A stretch of DNA of 64,000 nt from NCBI GenBank assembly GCA_022446985.1, contig JAKVBD010000021.1:1-64000 (forward strand), in the 5' to 3' direction. Made by a program: the position numbers and the translations under genes. Numbering within the stretch: the stretch's first letter is position 1; each line of letters starts with the position of its first letter. Shown in pieces: positions 52,025 to 60,154 of the stretch. The notes under the pieces are model-generated. The model did not search any database and was not told the DNA's origin. It worked only from the letters and a program-made list of their open reading frames with translations. Source of the DNA: Lentisphaerales bacterium (lineage in GTDB: Bacteria > Verrucomicrobiota > Lentisphaeria > Lentisphaerales > Lentisphaeraceae).

Positions 52025-52386
52025 CTTTAGGAGTACCGATGCCGCCACCGGTGTTAAAGTACCTACCTCGAATACTCTCCATCAACCAATCGTAAAATTT
52101 CCAGTGGATTTCCTACTTGAAGTTCTTTTGGAAGAAGTGAGTCCGGGAAGTTCCGGTAAGATATTGGCTTAGTATAGAGCCTGTCCCATTTAGTCTGTAT
52201 TTCTAAAACGCTTTTCATTTAAGAGATTTGGGCCCACTAACTCCAGTAGGTTTGAATTCAGTTCTGAGGTTTTTAATAGTCTTGGCAACTGATTTTACCG
52301 TTTTTAGGTTGAATTTAGGCAGGTATGATCCTCAGAGTGATTTAATTCACTTCATCAGATTTGGATCGGTGTTAAATGAGTAAGGC

Positions 52387-52476
52387 TTAGGCAGCTTCTG
52401 TGTTAGAGCCAGTCAATTGGGGGAGCCTGGCAATACACCAAAGATTGTGCGCCAGAACCGCCCATGCAACTTTCAT
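52387..52476 (-). mobile_element. Possible remnant of a transposase C-terminus
   Basis: On the minus strand from an ATG at 52476 the 29 residues read MKVAWAVLAHNLWCIARLPQ and end at a TAA. AHNLW followed by an Ala-Arg-Leu pattern is often found at the end of DDE transposases of insertion sequences. Neither terminal inverted repeats nor the catalytic part is present, so only an eroded tail would remain. A coincidental match cannot be excluded. Confidence 0.35.
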
Positions 52477-52565
52477 TTTTCCTCATCGGTCTAATTTTGG
52501 TCATACATCACATCCATACTCTTTAGTTTTTTACTTATATCATATATATTATTTTTGAAAGCTTG

Positions 52566-52610
52566 GAAATAAAAAGACCCTTTGAAAGTTAGTCTTCCAA
52601 AGGGCCTTAC
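52566..52610 (-). terminator. Terminator of the sulfatase operon (distal)
   Basis: On the minus strand AAGGCCCTTTG (52598-52608) pairs with CAAAGGGTCTT (52574-52584), one mismatch near the base, followed by TTTTATTT. It lies 130 bases after the last sulfatase stop. Confidence 0.75.
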
Positions 52611-52643
52611 CACACGAGCTATATAGGAAATTTTTTTAAGGAA

Positions 52644-52677
52644 GTGGCCTTCTTCGTGTGCGGACAAAGAAGGCCAC
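52644..52677 (-). terminator. Strong hairpin after the last sulfatase gene
   Basis: Perfect 11-bp stem GTGGCCTTCTT (52644-52654) / AAGAAGGCCAC (52667-52677) with a 12-base loop. Followed on the minus strand by TTCCTT then a run of A, so it is not a textbook terminator, but with the next hairpin it would stabilise or end the mRNA. Confidence 0.5.
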
Positions 52678-52678
52678 C

Positions 52679-52699
52679 ATGTATGTGTATGTATGTATG
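52679..52699. repeat. Short TATG tandem repeat
   Basis: About five near-perfect TATG units (one interrupted by TGTG) downstream of the sulfatase stop codon. Such runs can slip in replication, but here it is non-coding. Confidence 0.6.
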
Positions 52700-52741
52700 G
52701 TGATTGTTAATGAATGAATATCGGCACCATTGCCGGTGAAA

Positions 52742-54124
52742 TTATTGTTTATACCAATTCCTTTGAATGAGTTGTGCCAACTTTATTTGAACTTCTTTAA
52801 ATTCTTTAGAATCTGCGAGGTTATTTAGTTCCTGAGGATCTTCACTGCAATTATACAGCTCTTTACCTGATTCGCCGTTCTTACCCCACTCGACGTAACG
52901 CCATTTTTCTGTGCGTACCGAGTAACCAGGAGCCTTGCGGAATTTTGTCTGAGAAAAGGCCGGTTCTTGCCAGTTGGATTCGGGGTTTTTCATCAGTTGC
53001 ACCATGCTCTTGCCTTCGACTTGAGTAGGTGTTTTAAGACCTGCTAGTTCGGCAAGGGTTGGGTAAATGTTTAAGAACTCGACCGGCTTCGCAAAAGTAT
53101 TACCTGTAATGCCCGGAGCTGAAATGATGAGTGGAGTTCTTGTAGACTCTTCAAAGAGGGTGTTTTTGCGCCAAAGTCCATGTTCACCAAGGTGATATCC
53201 ATGATCGCTGGCGAGAATGACAATAGTGTTTTCGCGCAGTTTTAAATCATCAAGAGATTTTAGCAAGCGACCAACTTGTGCATCGACAAAAGACACACAA
53301 GCATCGTATGCTTGAATGCATTCTTTGGCTTGTTGGGCTGTAGTTCCAAAGTTTGGCCAGTCTGAAGTTGAGGCGAGGGCAGCCTCCGGGACTAGAGAGC
53401 GATAATTTGGTGCAATCTCCGGCAGTTTTACTTTGTCTAAGTCATAGAGATCAAAGTACTTTTTGGGAGCGATATAAGGGATATGCGGACGGTAAAGTCC
53501 GGCAAAAATCATGAAAGGCTGGTTGCGCTTTTCTTTGAGTAACTCGATAGTTTTGCTGACGACTTTACCATCGGTTTGTTCGTCATCAGTTCCCTCTGCC
53601 TTCAGGTAACACATCTGGTCAGCAAGTGGCAGCTGTGGAGTATAAACCGTCAGCAGGTTTTCCTCTGCTTTATCTCTGCCAATCGGGTTATAAATCTCAC
53701 TCCAGGCCATAGGGTCATCGGGACCACTTGTTCCGATATGTGCTGGGACATGCTGGTGATAAACCTTACCAACACGAGCGACGAAGTAGCCGTTGTTTTT
53801 AAAGTGCTGAGGTAAGGTCACTACATTTGGCAGGGCATCTCGAAAGTGAGTTTTATTATCGAGAATCCCGGTATTTTGCGGTCTTAATCCACTAAGGATT
53901 GAGGCTCTACTCGGACCACAGGAAGGGTATTGACAATAAGCCCTGTCGAAACGGGTACCACTACTAGCCAAAGAATCGATGTTTGGCGATTTTATGTGGG
54001 ATTCGCCATAACAATTCAGCCTGGTGTTGAGATCATCTATAAAGATGAACAAAACATTGGGCTTTTGCTGCGCCAGGGCACAGAAAAAAGGCATAAGTAT
54101 GGCAAAGATGAACAGGTTTTTCAT
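52742..54124 (-). CDS. Sulfatase, iduronate-2-sulfatase-like
   Basis: 460 residues with a signal peptide (1-19, ending ALAQ). The sulfatase active site is Cys69-Gly-Pro-Ser-Arg73 (SCGPSRASILSG), the cysteine being the one converted to formylglycine. The metal-binding start is VLFIFIDDLNTRLNCYG (Asp30, Asp31) and the later DHGYHLGEHGLW segment is typical of iduronate/choline-type sulfatases. C-terminal NCSEDPQELNNLADS. Exported hydrolase removing sulfate esters from polysaccharide or glycosaminoglycan-like substrates. Last gene of the operon, 3 bases after the second sulfatase. Confidence 0.93.
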   Translation of the reverse strand: MKNLFIFAILMPFFCALAQQKPNVLFIFIDDLNTRLNCYGESHIKSPNIDSLASSGTRFDRAYCQYPSCGPSRASILSGLRPQNTGILDNKTHFRDALPNVVTLPQHFKNNGYFVARVGKVYHQHVPAHIGTSGPDDPMAWSEIYNPIGRDKAEENLLTVYTPQLPLADQMCYLKAEGTDDEQTDGKVVSKTIELLKEKRNQPFMIFAGLYRPHIPYIAPKKYFDLYDLDKVKLPEIAPNYRSLVPEAALASTSDWPNFGTTAQQAKECIQAYDACVSFVDAQVGRLLKSLDDLKLRENTIVILASDHGYHLGEHGLWRKNTLFEESTRTPLIISAPGITGNTFAKPVEFLNIYPTLAELAGLKTPTQVEGKSMVQLMKNPESNWQEPAFSQTKFRKAPGYSVRTEKWRYVEWGKNGESGKELYNCSEDPQELNNLADSKEFKEVQIKLAQLIQRNWYKQ

Positions 54125-54127
54125 GAT

Positions 54128-55789
54128 TTATTTCTTATCGTAGTAAATGGTCGGCATGCCGGTTGATTTGAGTTTAATTTTCTCTTTCTCAACAAAGTTG
54201 TCCGTCGCCCAGTCAAGCCATTGTTTATTGAGTCGAGAAACGATCTCCGGGTGAAGCGCCGCCAGATCGGCAGTCTCACTGCGGTCATTGTCTATATTGA
54301 ATAACTTCCAGCTTTTGCTGTAGTTCGTCCAAACCGCTTTCCACTTGCCGTCGCGAACAGCGCGATTACCTTCATGTTCAAAGTAAAGCGTTCTGTTTTT
54401 CTCTTTCTGTCCGTTGATCAACGGCACTAGGCTTCTGCCCTGAATAGGGTAAATTTCTTTACCTTTATAAGTCTTTGGGTAAGTAGCTCCGGCCAACTCT
54501 ATAATAGTTGCCGGTATGTCCATAACATGATTCACTGAGCGGTCAATTTTCCCAACATTTTTTAAGGCTTTAGGATAGTGAATAATCATCGGCGAAGAGA
54601 TACCGCCTTCATAAGTGTAGTGCTTGTATGAATCAAAAGGCGTGTTACAGAAATTCGCCCAACCGGTGCCATAGCTGTGGAAGGTATTTTTACCGCCAAT
54701 CAGATCGAGATCTTTGCCTTCATATAGCTTGTTATTTGGGTACGGATTGTTGTCGAATCCATAAGGGTCCCATTCTGCACAGGCGCCGTTATCCGAGAGG
54801 AAGAAGATGATGGTATTTTCAAATTCGTCATTCTTTTTTAAGTCTTCGATAACACGACCGACATTATGATCAACGCTGTCGACCATCGCCGCAAATGTCG
54901 CCATACGTCTGACTAAATCTTTCTTTCTAACAGAGTCGAGGCTATCCCATTCAGGAATCTGCTTGCCGTAGTACTTTGAGTCTTTATTGCGGTTGGGAAC
55001 CTTGGGAACTATGCCTTTTTTTGAGAGTTTTATGTTCTCGGGGAGGATTCCCATTTTCTGCATTTTTTTAAATCTTTGCTGGCGAAGCCTGTCCCAGCCT
55101 TTTACATAAGTTTCGATGTATTTATCGATCAACTTTTTAGGAGCTTGCAGAGGAAAATGTGGTGCATTGTAGGCCAGATAAAGGTAGAAAGGCTTTTTCT
55201 CCTGACGGGCATCATCCATAAAATGCAGAGCGTAATCCGTTATGGCATCCGTCGCATAAAAGGCATCATCTTTGATTGGCAGTTTGGCACGACCTTCCGG
55301 AAGCCTGTGGTAGATCTCCGGTTTGTAGAAATCGGCATAATCATGGAATGGTCCGTAAAATTCATCAAAGCCGCGATTGGTTGGCGTGCAGTGTAAACCT
55401 GCTTTACCACGTAAGTGCCACTTACCGGCAAGGTATGTTTTGTAGCCTGCTTCTTTGAGAATAGAAGCAGAAGTCACGCAGTTATCATTTAAAAAGCCAC
55501 GGTAACCCGGTTTACCATTATCAGCCGTCATAAAACCAACACCGGTCTTATGTGGGTACAAGCCAGTCATCAATGAAGCGCGGGTAGGGCAACAGCGGGC
55601 CGAATTGTAGAGCTGCGTCATGCGCAGGCCATTGTATGCCAGACCATCGATGTTTGGGGTCTGCATTTCGCCACCATATGAGCCCAGGTCTGAATAGCCC
55701 AGGTCATCGACAAGAATGAGGATGACGTTGGGCTTTTCAGAGCCTGCGACAGATGCTATAAAAAGGAATAAAGGAAGCAGTAGTCGCAT
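54128..55789 (-). CDS. Arylsulfatase-type sulfatase
   Basis: 553 residues with a signal peptide (1-16). Active-site motif Cys66-Cys-Pro-Thr-Arg70 (RCCPTRASLMTGLYPHKTG), metal site VILILVDDLGYSDLGSYGG, and KWHLRGK with the conserved lysine-histidine pair; later FFLSDNGACAEW carries the distal Asp-Asn. It resembles the large AtsA-like sulfatases common in marine planctomycetes and Lentisphaera. Its ATG overlaps the DUF1552 stop by one base (TAATG), so it is translationally coupled. The maturing enzyme (anSME) is not in the window. Confidence 0.94.
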   Translation of the reverse strand: MRLLLPLFLFIASVAGSEKPNVILILVDDLGYSDLGSYGGEMQTPNIDGLAYNGLRMTQLYNSARCCPTRASLMTGLYPHKTGVGFMTADNGKPGYRGFLNDNCVTSASILKEAGYKTYLAGKWHLRGKAGLHCTPTNRGFDEFYGPFHDYADFYKPEIYHRLPEGRAKLPIKDDAFYATDAITDYALHFMDDARQEKKPFYLYLAYNAPHFPLQAPKKLIDKYIETYVKGWDRLRQQRFKKMQKMGILPENIKLSKKGIVPKVPNRNKDSKYYGKQIPEWDSLDSVRKKDLVRRMATFAAMVDSVDHNVGRVIEDLKKNDEFENTIIFFLSDNGACAEWDPYGFDNNPYPNNKLYEGKDLDLIGGKNTFHSYGTGWANFCNTPFDSYKHYTYEGGISSPMIIHYPKALKNVGKIDRSVNHVMDIPATIIELAGATYPKTYKGKEIYPIQGRSLVPLINGQKEKNRTLYFEHEGNRAVRDGKWKAVWTNYSKSWKLFNIDNDRSETADLAALHPEIVSRLNKQWLDWATDNFVEKEKIKLKSTGMPTIYYDKK

Positions 55790-57333
55790 TAGTTTTTCAA
55801 TTCATCGAGTTTGGTGATATTTTTGACGAAAAGCTGGCCGTCTTCAGTATTACCAGTTCCTTCAAGGTAGACCGGCTTACTACAGAAGTATGATAAGCGA
55901 TGAACACTGAAGTTCTTAAATGAAACCTGGATCTTAACTGGCTTTTGACCTTCGATGTCGATGAGGTATAAGCGTGCGTTGTTAATGTCCGGATTCATTC
56001 TCAGTTTACCCTGAACTTTAAAAGTGCCGCCTTCATCTTTCGCAAAAGTCTTGACGTACTTTTCAACAAATGGTGTGAAGTTTGAATCATTCAGGCCGGT
56101 TACCGGTGTATCATTTTTCTGATAGCGATCGATATCCAAACCAAAACCCTGTAGAAGAGCGAGGTGCATGTCACCGACATTCTGGTTTTTATCGTGGTGA
56201 ACATAACGACCGGTTTTAATGATACCTTTACCACCAGCCATAATAGTTGGAACGTTATAACCCGTGTGGTCATCGCTGTGTCCCATACCACTACCGAAGA
56301 GCACTAAAGTGTTATCGAGCAGAGTACCATTTCCTTCTTTGAAACTCTTTAGTTTACTTAGGAAGTAAGCATATTTTTGAACGTGCCAGAGGTTCACTTT
56401 ATTTAGATTTGTGATGTTCTTGGCAGAGAAGTTTCTGAAGAAGTGCGACAGGTAGTGGTGCTGTTCTTTAACCCCGAGGAAATCGAAGATCAGACGGCTG
56501 TTGTCATTACCCAGCATGTAGGTGGCGACTTTTGTCTGGTCTGTCAATAGTGCCAGTGCAAGTGTATCCATCATAGCAGTGACTTGTTGATCGATGTTCG
56601 CTCCCGCTTCAGGTCGCTTAAATTTAGAAATATCGTAGTTGGAAGGCTTCAACTTGGCGTTGACTTCCAGTTTCTTTTCAGTTTCGCGAACCATGGTGTA
56701 GAACTGCTCAAGAGTATTTTTGTCTTCTTTACCAATTCTGCGATTCAAGAACTGTGCATTGCCTCGAACACTATCGAGAATAGAAGTCATTTCCTGACGC
56801 TTCTTAGAGTTGGTGAGAGGACTTCTGAATAACTTGTCAAAGACCAGTTGAGCGTCACTTTCACGCGGGATGAATTTATTGCCTTTAGCATAAGAAATAT
56901 AACTACAGTCAGCTTTACCAAGGAAAAGCCCTTCTGTCGTCAATTCAAGCGAGCGAACCGGGGAATCTTTACCAATACCATCTGCCAAAACCTGATCCAT
57001 GGAAGGATCGCCAGAGCGGTGGTTACCACAGAGAAAGTTTTGTCCGGCATGGTGGCCATTTTTCTTATTACCGATATTACCAAGAACAAGAATGTTTTTC
57101 TTGTGTGGTGTCAGTGGCTTCATAAGAGCTGATAGCTCAAAGTCGTGTTCTTTGCCGTTGTTTATGGCCCATGTTGGGGGGTGAACGCCATTTGGTTTAA
57201 ATAGGGCAACAAATCTTTTCGGAGCAGTGTTGGAGCTCTTTTTTGAAGGAGCCGCCATGGCATTGAGAAATGGCAGAGGCAGAGTGGCACCGGTTCCTTT
57301 GAGGACTGCTCGACGTGATAATCTAAAACTCAT
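55789..57333 (-). CDS. DUF1552 protein, Tat-exported
   Basis: 514 residues. The start at 57333 is chosen because AGGAG lies 7 bases upstream, overlapping the previous stop; an ATG at 57354 would place seven residues before it. Tat signal SRRAVLKGTGATLPLPF. Family blocks include FVALFKPNGVHPPTW, NKKNGHHAGQNFLCG, DPSMDQVLADGIG, LFGSGMGHSDDHTGYNVPTI and GRYVHHDKNQNVGDMHLALL. DUF1552 proteins are the usual partner of DUF1592-type cytochromes in planctomycetes. The reaction is not established; a hydrolase or dehydrogenase partner is inferred from the DUF1501-like fold. Confidence 0.9.
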   Translation of the reverse strand: MSFRLSRRAVLKGTGATLPLPFLNAMAAPSKKSSNTAPKRFVALFKPNGVHPPTWAINNGKEHDFELSALMKPLTPHKKNILVLGNIGNKKNGHHAGQNFLCGNHRSGDPSMDQVLADGIGKDSPVRSLELTTEGLFLGKADCSYISYAKGNKFIPRESDAQLVFDKLFRSPLTNSKKRQEMTSILDSVRGNAQFLNRRIGKEDKNTLEQFYTMVRETEKKLEVNAKLKPSNYDISKFKRPEAGANIDQQVTAMMDTLALALLTDQTKVATYMLGNDNSRLIFDFLGVKEQHHYLSHFFRNFSAKNITNLNKVNLWHVQKYAYFLSKLKSFKEGNGTLLDNTLVLFGSGMGHSDDHTGYNVPTIMAGGKGIIKTGRYVHHDKNQNVGDMHLALLQGFGLDIDRYQKNDTPVTGLNDSNFTPFVEKYVKTFAKDEGGTFKVQGKLRMNPDINNARLYLIDIEGQKPVKIQVSFKNFSVHRLSYFCSKPVYLEGTGNTEDGQLFVKNITKLDELKN

Positions 57334-57343
57334 AGTAAAACTC

Positions 57344-59236
57344 CTATTTGACAAAAGTTTGGGTAAATGATTGACTTAAAACTATTTCTTTGATGAGGCT
57401 GCGGTAAGTGCCGCCTTTTTCCATCTTCTTTGCAATTTTGTTGATCACTGGATTGTCATAAGCTTCCAGTTTTCTGGCCATGGCGTAGGCAAACATTTTC
57501 TTGGTTACAGTGTTGACCATGTCTTCATCATAACGCTTAAGTAGAATCTTTTTCAGCCCGGCAAAATCATCAAATTTATCGCCGTTTGGAGCCTGTCCGG
57601 AAGCATCGAAATCCTTACTGTTTTTGCGGTAGTGGCCCATGTAATCGTAGCTTTCCATACCGAAGCCCAGTGGGTCAATTTTAACGTGGCAAAGCATACA
57701 GGCCGGTGAATCGCGGTGAGCTTCAAACAGCTGTCGAAAGGTCAGCTTGCCGCCTTTGGGCTGCTTTATTGAAGGAACATCCATTGGCGGTGCACCAAGG
57801 TGATCACCGAGAATTCTTTCCAGCATCCACACGCCGCGTAGAATTGGGCTGGTGCGCTTATTGCCGCTATACATCGCCAGTATACCCGGCATGGTGAGCA
57901 CTCCACCTCTGTATGGGGTGTTGGCCATTTCCATTTTCATCATTGGGAAAATTGGGCTTTCTGTACCTTTCGGAGCTCTTTGCTGAGGAAGCTTTGAGGT
58001 GTCTTTTTTGTCGTAGTAGCCAAGCAGGTTGCGATTGACAAAAGTCGTCTTAGAATCGACTACTTCCAAGAGTGGTTTATCTTCACGAACAAGGTAGTCA
58101 AAAAACTCAAGTGGCTGATTGAAGTAAGCCATGATACTCGGGTTGTTGCCGCGCATTTTTTTGATTTCGTCGAGACTCAACCACTGACGGATAAAGGTGC
58201 TGCTGAAAGTTTTGGAGCGCTCGTCATTCAGCATGCGGTCTACTTGAGCTATTAAGGCAGTTTTATTGAGCAGTTTCTTTTGAGCTGCTAGTTTTAGCAG
58301 TTCGTCATCTGGAATAGTTCCCCAAAGGAAATATGAAAGACGCTGAGCCATCTCGTCATTGCTGACAATCTGCGGTCCTTTTTTCTGAGCATTGTAAGAT
58401 CCAACATAGAGGAACTGTGGCGACATAAGAATAGCTTTCAGTTCGCTTTTAGTCGACTCTTCAAGATTCTTTTTGGCTTTGTAGTCGGCAGCAATTTTTG
58501 AAAGGGCGCGCCTTACATAATCCTTATTATTGAGAGTCTTGAAGGCTCTGGCAGTAAACTTTGGAATGATCTTTTTGGCATTGGTTACGCTGAATTTGCC
58601 GGATATTGGACCTGTGTAAGCCTCCAATTGTTTTCTGTAGGGAGCACTGAAAAGGTTCTCAATAGCCGAATTGGCGAGGTAGCTGTATTTTTCCCAGTGA
58701 GTCGAATTAATTGGGGTTTGAATGGTGTCATTGCTGAAACCACTTTTGCCAGGAGGGTCCTGAGGAAGAATTTTAATAACCAGTGACTTTTCTAATCTGG
58801 TTTCAGCAGTCGCTGACGAGTTAACTGTCAGATCAAAACCAAGAAGCGACTTTAAAGAGTTACGGTACTCTTCTGTAGACAAACGGCGCATACGGGCGAC
58901 ACCAGGGCGCGGCTTAATGTTAATAAACTTCTCAGTGTACCAGTCGGTGTACATTTTAATTTCAGCAGCAGTAGGTTGCTTTTCATCTTCTGGCGGCATG
59001 TCTTTGTCGTGCATGAGTTCAATGATTTCACCCCAGAGTTCGTGCTTCTTATAAGCTGACTCCATGTTGGTAATCGTCTTGAAATTAACATGACCTTTGA
59101 CTTTTTTGCCGGCGCCGTGGCACTCTATGCAGTATTTCTCCAAAAATGGCTTGATTTTTGTTGTGAAGGTATCTTTAGATCCGGCATGTAGGGGCAGGCA
59201 TAGACCAAGGGCTAATAAAGTGATATATTTTTTCAT
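57344..59236 (-). CDS. DUF1592/DUF1588/DUF1585-type planctomycete cytochrome c protein
   Basis: 630 residues with a signal peptide (1-18, ending PLHAGS). A haem site CIECHG (Cys36, Cys39, His40) lies in a PSCyt1-type N-domain, followed by the DUF1587 segment (RPGVARMRRLSTEEYRNSLK), DUF1595/DUF1592 (SQFLYVGSYN, DEMAQRLSYFLWGTIPDDEL), DUF1588 with a second CMLCH motif (KIDPLGFGMESYD) and C-terminal DUF1585 (QSFTQTF). Likely a periplasmic electron carrier coupled to the oxidative DUF1552 partner. First large gene after the SMP-30 protein, 8 bases away. Confidence 0.92.
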   Translation of the reverse strand: MKKYITLLALGLCLPLHAGSKDTFTTKIKPFLEKYCIECHGAGKKVKGHVNFKTITNMESAYKKHELWGEIIELMHDKDMPPEDEKQPTAAEIKMYTDWYTEKFINIKPRPGVARMRRLSTEEYRNSLKSLLGFDLTVNSSATAETRLEKSLVIKILPQDPPGKSGFSNDTIQTPINSTHWEKYSYLANSAIENLFSAPYRKQLEAYTGPISGKFSVTNAKKIIPKFTARAFKTLNNKDYVRRALSKIAADYKAKKNLEESTKSELKAILMSPQFLYVGSYNAQKKGPQIVSNDEMAQRLSYFLWGTIPDDELLKLAAQKKLLNKTALIAQVDRMLNDERSKTFSSTFIRQWLSLDEIKKMRGNNPSIMAYFNQPLEFFDYLVREDKPLLEVVDSKTTFVNRNLLGYYDKKDTSKLPQQRAPKGTESPIFPMMKMEMANTPYRGGVLTMPGILAMYSGNKRTSPILRGVWMLERILGDHLGAPPMDVPSIKQPKGGKLTFRQLFEAHRDSPACMLCHVKIDPLGFGMESYDYMGHYRKNSKDFDASGQAPNGDKFDDFAGLKKILLKRYDEDMVNTVTKKMFAYAMARKLEAYDNPVINKIAKKMEKGGTYRSLIKEIVLSQSFTQTFVK

Positions 59237-59244
59237 TCAATCCT

Positions 59245-60132
59245 CTAATTCTTTCTTTCAGTCCATGATCTACCCGGTGTTTCCACCCGGAAAGTTTCAA
59301 CATTTCCACGGTCTGCAAGTGTGACGTAAGCTGTCTTGCCGTCCTCTCCGCCAAAAGCGATGTTGGTCGGTTTCATGCCTTGCAGCTTGATAGTCTCCAG
59401 AAGCTTCCCTTCCGGAGATATTTTAACCACAACACCGCTCCCCCATCGAGTGACATAGAGGTTACCTGCGGCGTCACAACGCATACCGTCGAGCCCGCCG
59501 TCTTTAAATTTATAGAGCAGCTTTTTATTGCTTAGATTTCCCGCTGAGTCCAGGTCGTAAACCCAAAGGTTAAGCTGCTTGCTTTCATTAACATATAACT
59601 TTTTTTGGTCGGATGAAACTTCGACGCCATTGGTCGTTCCCATACCGCTCTCTAAAAGAGTGGTCTTGCCATCTTTAGAAATGCGCCAAAGATTGCCGGT
59701 TCCTTCTTTCCAATTCGGGTCACTTGCAAATAGTATGCCGTTGTTCATAATCGCCAGATCGTTAGGTTGATTCATCTTGGCATTGTGAGCAAAAACAGAG
59801 ACTTTCCCCTGTAGATCGGCCTTCAGAACATTGTGCCCGGTATAGTCGGCGATGAACATTTCTTCTTTTTTGTTGAAGCGAATACCATTGGCAGTACTGC
59901 CTTTTGGCATCTTTATGAAAATTGAACCCTGACCATCTGGTGTAACTTTGCCGATGGTCTCTTTGTAGTCATAACTGACAGCATAGAGATTGCCCGCCTT
60001 ATCGACAGCAGGACCTTCGGCTTCAGCAGTGAAAGTACCCGGTTTTGTAAAGTCAGAACTCTTGTAGAGTTGTTCAGTCTGACATCCGCACAGGGCAGCT
60101 GCTAAAGTTAATACACACAGATTTTTGTTCAT
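59245..60132 (-). CDS. SMP-30/gluconolactonase-like lipoprotein
   Basis: 295 residues, lipoprotein signal with lipobox LCGC (Cys17). The mature part is a six-bladed beta-propeller of the SMP-30/LRE type: AEGPAVDKAGNLYAVS, ANGIRFNKKEEMFIAD, MNQPNDLAIMNNGILFASDP, GTTNGVEVSSDQKKLYVNES and LDGMRCDAAGNLYVTRWGSG, with the metal-ligand Glu/Asn/Asp positions kept. Lactonases of this group open sugar lactones; the operon context suggests a role in processing desulfated sugars. Gap of 22 bases to the DSD1-like gene. Confidence 0.85.
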   Translation of the reverse strand: MNKNLCVLTLAAALCGCQTEQLYKSSDFTKPGTFTAEAEGPAVDKAGNLYAVSYDYKETIGKVTPDGQGSIFIKMPKGSTANGIRFNKKEEMFIADYTGHNVLKADLQGKVSVFAHNAKMNQPNDLAIMNNGILFASDPNWKEGTGNLWRISKDGKTTLLESGMGTTNGVEVSSDQKKLYVNESKQLNLWVYDLDSAGNLSNKKLLYKFKDGGLDGMRCDAAGNLYVTRWGSGVVVKISPEGKLLETIKLQGMKPTNIAFGGEDGKTAYVTLADRGNVETFRVETPGRSWTERKN

Positions 60133-60154
60133 TTCATTCTCCAGATTCTTTCAA

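Larger units (their letters stand above)
52025..52741. other. 717-base intergenic region with apparent decayed coding sequence
   Basis: No full gene. Read on the minus strand there are short open stretches: one from 52218 (MKSVLEIQTKWDRLYTKPIS..., 51 codons to 52063) whose ATG overlaps the TGA of a preceding 38-codon stretch (52331 to 52215, ending GVSGPKSLK), the ATGA layout of an old operon pair. A further piece at 52387-52476 looks like a transposase end. The right part holds two hairpins and a short TATG repeat. Everything else looks like decayed DNA with frames broken by stops. Confidence 0.5.

Noticed and set aside
52679-52699. Possible CRISPR or phase-variable repeat
   Set aside because: Only five short TATG units with no spacers and no promoter or coding frame affected.
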